Part shown: in pieces, positions 7,081-12,827 of the stretch | Numbering within the stretch: the first letter of the stretch is position 1 | Layout: each line of letters opens with the position of its first letter | Notes under the pieces: generated by a model | What the model saw: the letters and a program-made list of their open reading frames with translations, nothing else | The model's database searches: none | What the model was told of the DNA's origin: nothing | From: Paraclostridium ghonii | GTDB taxonomy: Bacteria; Bacillota; Clostridia; Peptostreptococcales; Peptostreptococcaceae | Direction of reading: 5' to 3' | Assembly: GCF_023653455.1 (NCBI RefSeq) | Contig: NZ_JAKEDR010000095.1 | Coordinates: forward strand, 1 to 12,827 | DNA: 12,827 nucleotides | Program-made: the position numbers and the translations under genes

Positions 7081-7290
7081 ATGAAATATTTAAATGTTTT
7101 TTTAAAGAAAATAGGCTTAGATAAACTTAATTCAAAGGGCAAGGTCTATAATGAAAAGGAACTAAAATTGTATAGAAGTACTGAAATTAAGGCAGAGGTA
7201 TTGCCTGAAATAATAAAAAATTCTACAGTTTTTGAAAATATAAAGGATACAATAGAGAACTTTGAGCAGGTTCTTAATTATATAAACTGA
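7081..7290 (+). CDS. Unknown 69-residue protein inside the methionine operon
   Basis: I do not recognise this family. The product is small, soluble and Lys/Glu-rich (MKYLNVFLKKIGLDKL at the start, and a long helical-looking second half with EVLPEIIKNSTVFENIKDTIENFEQVLNYI). It has no cysteines, no signal peptide and no membrane segment. It looks real because it has a strong ribosome site (GGGGAGG, about 7069-7075) and its stop codon lies one base before the metA ATG, which has no clear ribosome site of its own. metA translation therefore probably depends on this frame. It could be a small regulator or partner of MetA or MetF, a translational leader, or the remnant of a longer gene. Confidence 0.65.
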   Translation: MKYLNVFLKKIGLDKLNSKGKVYNEKELKLYRSTEIKAEVLPEIIKNSTVFENIKDTIENFEQVLNYIN

Positions 7291-7291
7291 T

Positions 7292-8155
7292 ATGACAATA
7301 TATTTAAAGAAACCTGTTGAAGGATTAAATCTTTTAGAAGAAGGAAGTATAGAGTATTCTATAAGCTTACAAAGACCTAAAAATTTAAAAAGTATAGGGG
7401 TTTTAAATTTAATGCCAAATAAATATGAAACGGAAGCTCAATTTATAAAATTATTTGGCTCTATGAAACAATCTATATATTTAAGATTTATAAGAATCTT
7501 AAGTCATGAATTTAAAAATAGTGATAGCTCATATTTAGAAAATACTTATGAAACTTTTGAAGATATAAAGAAAGAAAAATTAGACGGTATAATCATAACT
7601 GGAGCACCTTTAGAAAATATATCTTTTGAAAATGTGAATTACTGGAGTGAACTTCAAGCTATATTTGATTTTATTGAAGAAAATGTAAAGACCTCTTTTT
7701 TTATATGTTGGGCTGCTCAAGCTGCATTATATCATTATTATGGTATTAGAAAGTATACAAGTGATAAAAAGATTTCTGGAGTATATAAACATTATAAAGT
7801 TGAAGAAGAAAAGATTTTGGATAATTTAAGTTTTCCACTAAATTGTCCTCATTCTAGGCATAGCGGAATTTTAAGTGAAGACTTAGAAAATAATCCTGAT
7901 GTTAAAACACTTTTGAGTTCTCAAGAGGTGGAGGAACTTTTATTGTTTCATAGAAATAAGTTTTTTATGTTAGGTCATATTGAATATGACAGATACGTTT
8001 TAAAAAGTGAGTATTTTAGAGACTTATCAAGAGGAATAGATGTACAAACTCCTAAAAATTATTTTCCTATGGACAACATTAAAGAAGATCCTATATATAG
8101 TTGGAAGAATGAGGGGGAAGTTTTATTTAGTAATTGGGTTAAATATTATGTTTGA
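7292..8155 (+). CDS. metA: Homoserine O-acyltransferase MetA, probably acetyl-CoA specific
   Basis: A 287-residue enzyme of the MetA/MetX-unrelated class I glutamine amidotransferase-like family that acylates homoserine. Motifs are LNLMPNKYETEAQ (38-50), TGAPLENISFENVNYW (103-118), the nucleophile Cys139 in FICWAAQA, and the His229/Glu231 pair in LGHIEYD. Family databases call it homoserine O-succinyltransferase. However, Glu108 sits where the acetyl-CoA-specific Bacillus cereus enzyme has Glu111 and succinyl-specific E. coli has Gly, so O-acetylhomoserine is the likely product, matching MetY in the same operon. The usual Gly after Cys-Trp is Ala here. There is no clear ribosome site; the ATG is one base after the stop of the small upstream gene, suggesting coupled translation. 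Confidence 0.92.
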   Translation: MTIYLKKPVEGLNLLEEGSIEYSISLQRPKNLKSIGVLNLMPNKYETEAQFIKLFGSMKQSIYLRFIRILSHEFKNSDSSYLENTYETFEDIKKEKLDGIIITGAPLENISFENVNYWSELQAIFDFIEENVKTSFFICWAAQAALYHYYGIRKYTSDKKISGVYKHYKVEEEKILDNLSFPLNCPHSRHSGILSEDLENNPDVKTLLSSQEVEELLLFHRNKFFMLGHIEYDRYVLKSEYFRDLSRGIDVQTPKNYFPMDNIKEDPIYSWKNEGEVLFSNWVKYYV

Positions 8156-8176
8156 TTAAATGGAGGTAGGAATTTT

Positions 8177-9412
8177 ATGAATTATGCATTACTAGGTTAC
8201 GGGGTAGTTGGGACAGGAATAGTAGAATTAATAGAAAAGGCAAAGCGAGATATAGATTTATATAATGGTGTTAATTTAAAAGGTATTTTGGTAAGGGATA
8301 AAAGTAAACATTTAAATAAAAGATATTTAGAATTAGTTACAAAGGATATAAATAGTATTTTTTCAGAGGATATTGATGTTATTATTGAGGTGATGGGAGG
8401 GATTAACCCAGCTTATGAATATGTAAAAATGGCATTAAAAAAAGGGGTACATGTAATCACTGCAAATAAGGATTTAATTGCAGAACATGGAAGTGAACTT
8501 TCTAAAATAGCTAAAGAAAATAATGTAACAATAAAACTAGAGGCAGCCGTAGCTGGAGGAATTCCAATAATAAAACCTTTAGTAGAATCTTTAAGTGGTA
8601 ATAAGATACTGTCTATTAAGGGAATACTAAATGGTACAACAAATTTTATATTAACCAAAATGTATCATGAAGGAGTAAATTATGAGGAGGCCTTAAAAGA
8701 AGCTCAAAGGTTGGGGTTTGCAGAAGCAAATCCAGAATCAGATGTTATGGGGTACGATACAGCAAGAAAACTATCTATATTATCTTCTATAGCCTTTAAT
8801 AAAAGAGTATATTGGAAAGACATATTAATTGAAGGTATATATGATTTAGATAAGGAAGACTTTTTGTACGCTAAAAAACAGAACTGCTGCATAAAGTTAG
8901 TAGCTTATAGTACTAATAAAAATGATAGAATATATGGTGTAGTTAAACCTATGTTAGTAGATTCAAAATTTGAGTTTTTTGATATAAATAATGAAGTTAA
9001 TTCTGTTATTTTAGAAGGTGATGCTGTAGGGGAAGTTACATTTACGGGAAAAGGTGCTGGAATGTTTCCAACAGCTTCAGCTGTTTGCGGGGATCTATTA
9101 GATATAATTAATAGGAATTTTATCCAAAGTATAAACTATTCATATAACAATTATTCAGTTGAAAAATATCTTCCTAATAAATGCGAAGCTTTGTTAAGGA
9201 TAACGACTAAAGATATTAATAGTACTAAAAAGATATTAAAATCAAATTTCAATGAAATAGTAGATATATGTTCATCTAAGAATGATGAAATAGTAGTTGT
9301 GGTTAAAGTAATTTCAGAGATAGAGATGGAGAAGAGCTTAGATGAGATTAAGCGCTGTTCGTATGTATCTAAAGTAAAAAAATTAGTAAAGTTTAATACC
9401 TTAGTTAGCTAA
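8177..9412 (+). CDS. hom: Homoserine dehydrogenase
   Basis: A 411-residue NAD(P)-dependent enzyme reducing aspartate semialdehyde to homoserine, the branch point to methionine and threonine. The N-terminal Rossmann domain has LGYGVVGTG (6-14). ANKDL (96-100) carries the conserved Lys98. KGILNGTTNFIL (148-159) and FAEANPESDVMGYDTARK (181-198), with Glu183, Asp189, Asp194 and Lys198, form the substrate and catalytic core. The C-terminal part from about 333 (PNKCEALLRITTKD...) reads as an ACT-type regulatory domain, somewhat short for the family. The ribosome site TGGAGGTAGG lies just before the ATG and 21 bases separate it from metA. It is the last gene of the S-box operon and feeds the pathway at its start. 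Confidence 0.93.
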   Translation: MNYALLGYGVVGTGIVELIEKAKRDIDLYNGVNLKGILVRDKSKHLNKRYLELVTKDINSIFSEDIDVIIEVMGGINPAYEYVKMALKKGVHVITANKDLIAEHGSELSKIAKENNVTIKLEAAVAGGIPIIKPLVESLSGNKILSIKGILNGTTNFILTKMYHEGVNYEEALKEAQRLGFAEANPESDVMGYDTARKLSILSSIAFNKRVYWKDILIEGIYDLDKEDFLYAKKQNCCIKLVAYSTNKNDRIYGVVKPMLVDSKFEFFDINNEVNSVILEGDAVGEVTFTGKGAGMFPTASAVCGDLLDIINRNFIQSINYSYNNYSVEKYLPNKCEALLRITTKDINSTKKILKSNFNEIVDICSSKNDEIVVVVKVISEIEMEKSLDEIKRCSYVSKVKKLVKFNTLVS

Positions 9413-9502
9413 TTGGTTATATGGCTTAACTTCATATATTTTGTGCGTCTATAGAAGTGCTATTAAATTAAAAAATGAAAAGTGGGGGATGTAAAATAAA
9501 AT

Positions 9503-9586
9503 GTGTACATTCTCCAAAATGGTGATAATCAAGCTATTAATCTAATTACCAAAATAAGGGGTTATGATATGAACATAACCCCTTAA
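9503..9586 (+). pseudogene. Short coding relic, tentatively VapB/AbrB-type antitoxin N-terminus (copy 2)
   Basis: This is the second copy of the element at 1381-1458. Read from GTG it gives VYILQNGDNQAINLITKIRG followed by YDMNITP and a stop. The ATG at 9501 is in another frame, and compared with copy 1 one base is missing before the conserved block, so this copy is probably broken. NGDNQAINLITKIRG resembles the NG-x-SQAVRLPKEFR signature of VapB-like antitoxins. The 3' end of the frame runs through the hairpin at 9556-9584. No toxin gene is adjacent. The remaining bases of the hom - chitinase gap hold this relic, the hairpin and the decayed chitinase tail. Confidence 0.35.
9556..9584. terminator. 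Convergent-gene hairpin between hom and the chitinase gene
   Basis: AAGGGGTTATG (9556-9566) pairs perfectly with CATAACCCCTT (9574-9584) around a 7-base loop. Hom comes from the left and the chitinase from the right. On the minus strand the stem is followed by ATTTT; on the plus strand there is no T run. It most likely ends chitinase transcripts and may slow or end met operon transcripts. Confidence 0.6.
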
Positions 9587-9615
9587 AACTATCATTTATA
9601 AAACTAAATTTGATA

Positions 9616-9699
9616 TTAATAATATAAAAAATTATTAGGATATAAAACTTTACCACCTGCTAAATATACTTTTTCTGGATTATAGGTATTTTCTATTTT
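9616..9699 (-). pseudogene. Decayed chitin-binding module (CBM5/12-like) continuing the chitinase frame
   Basis: Immediately after the chitinase TAA the same frame stays open for 27 more codons. It reads KIENTYNPEKVYLAGGKVLY then PNNFLYY before the next stop. The pattern NPxxVYxxGGxVxYxxxxY matches the beginning of a type 3 chitin-binding domain (CBM5/12: Y-x-x-G-D-x-V-x-Y-x-G-x-x-Y), but the Trp-rich second half (AKWWTxG) is missing. The chitinase probably once ended with this module, and a nonsense change plus a 3' deletion removed it. A stop-codon sequencing error would restore only a partial module. The frame continuity is seen; the family call is by motif. Confidence 0.55.
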
Positions 9700-11553
9700 T
9701 TATTTTGGTGCAACTTTAATATCATTGTTTCCTACAGGATTCATTCCATTAAATGTAACATTTTTTACATGTGAAAAACATAGACCTATCATCCCTTGAA
9801 GTGTTGTAGTTTCTCCAGGACTTAAGTTTTGCCATGCAGGTGATGTTATTGTTATAGTTGTAAAGTCACCATTATCCTTTTGAGTTACTGTTCCTCCCCA
9901 AGATGATTTAAATACTGATGATTTTGGCAAATCAAAACTTAATACCCATCCACCCTTTATAGTTTCATTAGTGTAATTTGTTATGTTAAACCCATACGTG
10001 TAGTTTGGATGATCATATTTACCTTTTTCTGATACACCCACTTTTATTGGTTGTAAATTTTTATTTTGTTCTTCTGTTTTTTTAGCTGGCCCCATTTTAG
10101 ATAGACCTTGACTTAATTTCTTTGTCAATGTATCTCCATACGTATATTTACCTTCATTTACTTTAGTTGAGCCTTTTACATAATTAGGATTTTCTCCATA
10201 ATCACCATCCATAACCCATATTAAAGCCCCACCTAAATTTCTTTCTTTTATATATTTTAATCTTTCATCTATAGATTGTTCATTTTCAAAAGTTAAAAAT
10301 ACTTTTTCATTATTTTGCCATATATAAGGTACTTTCCCTACATCATCCCAATGTATTTTAAGATTAGGGTCTTGTTCCATTAAATTAAGTACATGCCATA
10401 GGGGGTTGGCTCCTGCTGGAATTTGATTTCCGTTTTTATCATAATCTCCCCATAGGTTATATTTACCTTTTGCTGGAGTTTTACTAGTTCCATGTAATCC
10501 TGTTCCATTTCCACCATTTACATTTTCCCAACCTCTTGTATAGTATGGGATTCCCATTAATATTTTTTCAGGAGGTAAGACACCTCTATAGTATTTATAT
10601 GACCAATCCATTCCAAGTACCGGCATTATCATATTGATAGTTTCTTTATCTTCTGGGTTTGGATAAATATTTGCTTGATTTTCAACAAATTCATTCCATC
10701 CACCATGATAATCATAAGACATTATACTTAAAAAATCTAAATTTTTAGCATATTCATTTGAGTCAACTCCACCTAATACCCAAGATGAGGCACTTACTGC
10801 AGCAGTTAAAAGATAATCTTTTCCATCTTCTTTTCCTGCTTTATCTATAGCTTCTCTTAACTTTTTCATCATAATATTATATCTAGCATTTATATTAGAT
10901 CTTCTTGGTTCTGATACATCAAAGTCATCTGGATTTCCTGATTGACTTGTTGATGATGGATACTCAAAATCTATATCCACTCCATCGAATCCATATGTTC
11001 TTATAAAGTCTACACAAGATTCAACAAATGTATCTATGCCATTATCAGTATCCATCATTGCATAAAATCCTCTAGATCCTCCCCATCCTCCAACTGACAT
11101 TAATAACTTTACATCGCTAAATTCTTTTTTCATTACTTGAAGTAAATTAAAATGACCTTTGTAGGGTAGATTTTTATCTAACTGAATATGTTTTCCTCTA
11201 TAGTTTAAATCTACGTCTTTAAAATCTTCTTCTATTGCTGCAAATTTATCTCCAAAGTCTATTTTATTAGTCTGTGGGTTTACCATTGCAAAGGAGTATT
11301 GTATATGAGTTAATGAATCCCACTGTAAATTTGTAACATTAAAATAGTTATGATCCTCGCTTTTATACGCCCATTCTGGAAAATACCCAACTATCTTCCT
11401 TTCTAAATCTTTACTTGACGCTACAGTTGTTTTTATAGAATCATTTTGATTTTGGGCATAAGTAAATATTCCTGAGGGAGTTACAGTTGTTAGTGTAAAT
11501 ATGGAAAGTGTAACTGCAGATATAGATTTTTTTAGCTTTTTCTTAATATTCAT
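9700..11553 (-). CDS. Secreted chitinase: GH18 catalytic domain plus CBM2-like module
   Basis: A 617-residue exported enzyme hydrolysing chitin. The signal peptide is about 1-33 (KKKLKKS, hydrophobic core, cleavage near TYAQ). The GH18 barrel spans roughly 52-465: SVGGWGGS (153-160), the catalytic DGVDIDFE (190-197; Glu197 the proton donor, with Asp193 and Asp195), MSYDYHGGW (278-286) and ALIWVMDGD (443-451). A polar linker leads to a family-2-like carbohydrate-binding module at about 503-605 (YGFNITNYTNETIKGGWVLSF..., conserved Trp536, Trp552 and Trp574). The ribosome site AAAAGGAGG precedes the ATG. It has its own region upstream of AT-rich DNA (11554-11690) in which I could not settle a promoter. 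A short in-frame remnant of another binding module follows the stop. Confidence 0.93.
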   Translation of the reverse strand: MNIKKKLKKSISAVTLSIFTLTTVTPSGIFTYAQNQNDSIKTTVASSKDLERKIVGYFPEWAYKSEDHNYFNVTNLQWDSLTHIQYSFAMVNPQTNKIDFGDKFAAIEEDFKDVDLNYRGKHIQLDKNLPYKGHFNLLQVMKKEFSDVKLLMSVGGWGGSRGFYAMMDTDNGIDTFVESCVDFIRTYGFDGVDIDFEYPSSTSQSGNPDDFDVSEPRRSNINARYNIMMKKLREAIDKAGKEDGKDYLLTAAVSASSWVLGGVDSNEYAKNLDFLSIMSYDYHGGWNEFVENQANIYPNPEDKETINMIMPVLGMDWSYKYYRGVLPPEKILMGIPYYTRGWENVNGGNGTGLHGTSKTPAKGKYNLWGDYDKNGNQIPAGANPLWHVLNLMEQDPNLKIHWDDVGKVPYIWQNNEKVFLTFENEQSIDERLKYIKERNLGGALIWVMDGDYGENPNYVKGSTKVNEGKYTYGDTLTKKLSQGLSKMGPAKKTEEQNKNLQPIKVGVSEKGKYDHPNYTYGFNITNYTNETIKGGWVLSFDLPKSSVFKSSWGGTVTQKDNGDFTTITITSPAWQNLSPGETTTLQGMIGLCFSHVKNVTFNGMNPVGNNDIKVAPK

Positions 11554-11690
11554 ATTTAGGCCTCCTTTTATTTAATCTTGTTTTATAAATATTCCTATAT
11601 CCTCGGACGATATATATATATGTTTAGTATAAATATATATACATTTAATTCAGGCATATATATTTTATTACTTATTTAATATACACATTA

Positions 11691-11740
11691 AAAAAGGCTG
11701 TCGCATAACAATTAAAAATTGTTAATACGACAGCCTTTTT
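11691..11740. terminator. Strong, probably bidirectional terminator after fba
   Basis: AAAAAGGCTGTCG (11691-11703) and CGACAGCCTTTTT (11728-11740) are perfect complements, with an inner TAACAATT/AATTGTTA stem and an AAA loop. The minus-strand copy ends in five T from 11695 down to 11691, continuing into T-rich DNA. It lies 10 bases after the aldolase stop and shields the chitinase gene from aldolase transcription. Confidence 0.92.
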
Positions 11741-11750
11741 AATATATATA

Positions 11751-12614
11751 TTAAGCTTTGTTTACAGAACCAAATAATTCCATTTTTTCTTTAACAGTAG
11801 CTTTTATAGCTTCAAATCCTGGAGCTAATACTTTACGAGGGTCGAAACCTTTAGCTTGTAAATCTTTTCCTTCTTCTATGTACTTACGAGTAGCAGCAGC
11901 GAAAGCTAATTGACACTCTGTATTAACATTTATTTTAGAAACTCCTAAAGATATAGCTTTTTGTATCATATCAGCAGGTATACCAGTTCCACCGTGTAAA
12001 ACTAATGGCATATCTCCTGTAGCGTTGTTTATAGCTTCTAAAGCATCAAAGTTTAATCCAGCCCAATTTTCTGGATATTGACCGTGTATGTTTCCTATAC
12101 CAGCAGCTAACATATCAACACCTAAATCAGCTATTGATTTACATTCGTTAGGGTCAGCGATTTCACCAGCACCAACAACACCATCTTCTTCTCCACCTAT
12201 AGAACCAACTTCTGCTTCTACAGATATTCCTTTAGCGTTTGCTATTTTTATTACTTCTTTTGTTTTAGCTATATTTTCTTCAATAGAGTAATGAGAACCA
12301 TCAAACATTACAGAAGAGAATCCTGCTTCTATTACTTTTAATGCTCCTTCATAACTACCGTGGTCTAAATGTAGAGATACTGGAACAGTTATATTTAATT
12401 CTTCTAACATTCCATTAACCATACCAACTATAGTTTTATATCCACCCATGTACTTACCAGCACCTTCAGATACCCCTAGTATAACTGGAGAATTGTTTTC
12501 CTGAGCTGTAAGTAATACTGCTTTAGTCCATTCTAAGTTATTTATGTTGAATTGACCAACAGCGTATTTACCTTCTCTAGCTTTATTTAACATTTCTTTA
12601 GCTGAAACTAACAT
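11751..12614 (-). CDS. fba: Class II fructose-1,6-bisphosphate aldolase
   Basis: A zinc-dependent cytoplasmic glycolytic/gluconeogenic enzyme splitting fructose-1,6-bisphosphate into glyceraldehyde-3-phosphate and dihydroxyacetone phosphate. It is 287 residues from the preferred start, normal for the family. LHLDHGS carries Asp84 (proton transfer) and His85 (zinc). Other visible sites are Glu135 in VEAEVGSIGG, His178 in GNIHGQYP, His207 in VLHGGTGIP and NVNTECQ (229-235). An ATG 15 bases upstream (12629) overlaps the ribosome site GGAGG itself, so the ATG at 12614 (MLVSAKEML) is chosen. It resembles the C. difficile enzyme closely from memory. It is monocistronic, with its own promoter and a strong terminator. 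Confidence 0.96.
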   Translation of the reverse strand: MLVSAKEMLNKAREGKYAVGQFNINNLEWTKAVLLTAQENNSPVILGVSEGAGKYMGGYKTIVGMVNGMLEELNITVPVSLHLDHGSYEGALKVIEAGFSSVMFDGSHYSIEENIAKTKEVIKIANAKGISVEAEVGSIGGEEDGVVGAGEIADPNECKSIADLGVDMLAAGIGNIHGQYPENWAGLNFDALEAINNATGDMPLVLHGGTGIPADMIQKAISLGVSKINVNTECQLAFAAATRKYIEEGKDLQAKGFDPRKVLAPGFEAIKATVKEKMELFGSVNKA

Positions 12615-12684
12615 ATTAAAAACCTCCATAAGAAAATTAACTTTATAACTAGATTGTTAAAAAGTTATTATATATCTAATGCAT

Positions 12685-12713
12685 ATTATACCCTAAAAAA
12701 ACAAAAATGAAAA
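12685..12713 (-). promoter_or_regulatory. Probable sigma-A promoter of fba
   Basis: On the minus strand a perfect TATAAT (12690 down to 12685) is preceded by a 17-base spacer and TTTTCA (12713 down to 12708), a 4/6 match to TTGACA, within a T-rich tract. The start site would be near 12678, giving a leader of about 60 bases. The rest of 12714-12827 is AT-rich with nothing recognised. Confidence 0.65.
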
Positions 12714-12827
12714 TAAAATATTAAATTAGATTTTCATTTTGAATAAAAAAATTTTTATAAAAATAATTAATAATATGCAAATTTACCAATTAATTATAGA
12801 TAAACAGGTGTACTTAAAGTATGAAAT

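Noticed and set aside
12088..12291. 67-codon plus-strand open frame within the aldolase gene
   Set aside because: It is antisense to a strongly conserved coding region, has biased Pro/Ser/Ala composition from the reverse frame and no ribosome site.
12612..12629. Upstream ATG (12629) as the aldolase start
   Set aside because: It overlaps the GGAGG ribosome site that serves the ATG at 12614, and aldolases of this family begin at the latter.

Overview
The window comes from a low-GC, anaerobe-type Firmicute. The class II aldolase, RlmD-type methyltransferase, DUF1904 protein and S-box methionine operon together look most like Peptostreptococcaceae (Clostridioides / Paeniclostridium / Paraclostridium / Romboutsia group). 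That placement rests on protein resemblance from memory and AT-rich codon use; no search was run. There is no prophage, complete transposon, CRISPR array, rRNA or tRNA. Most of the window is chromosomal housekeeping and metabolism.

Left part (1-4112, + strand): a possibly structured leader RNA precedes a membrane-anchored polysaccharide deacetylase (cell-wall modification). A roughly 550-base gap follows, holding a strong hairpin terminator and a short relic that recurs near 9.5 kb. Next come a DUF1904 protein, an RsuA-type pseudouridine synthase and an RlmD-type 23S rRNA m5U methyltransferase, ended by an intrinsic terminator at 4079-4112.

Middle part (4324-9586, + strand): a near-consensus sigma-A promoter, a pentanucleotide repeat at the presumed transcript start, and a SAM-I (S-box) riboswitch with its own terminator lead into metY - metF - a 69-residue unknown - metA - hom. 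The genes make homoserine (Hom), acylate it (MetA), exchange the acyl group for sulfide to give homocysteine (MetY) and supply methyl-tetrahydrofolate (MetF). MetA carries a Glu where acetyl-CoA-specific members do, which fits MetY using O-acetylhomoserine. The final methionine synthase is not in the window. High SAM should shut the operon off by early termination.

Right part (9556-12713, - strand): a secreted GH18 chitinase with a family-2-like carbohydrate-binding module, and upstream of it class II fructose-bisphosphate aldolase with its own promoter, separated by a strong hairpin terminator. Directly after the chitinase stop codon, in the same frame, lies what looks like the start of a second chitin-binding module, so the gene was probably once longer.

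I did not find a clear novel multi-gene system. The best leads are the decayed chitinase module, the two related relics at 1.4 and 9.5 kb, the unknown 69-residue gene inside the methionine operon, the repeat and dyad at the met promoter, and the unidentified leader of the deacetylase gene.
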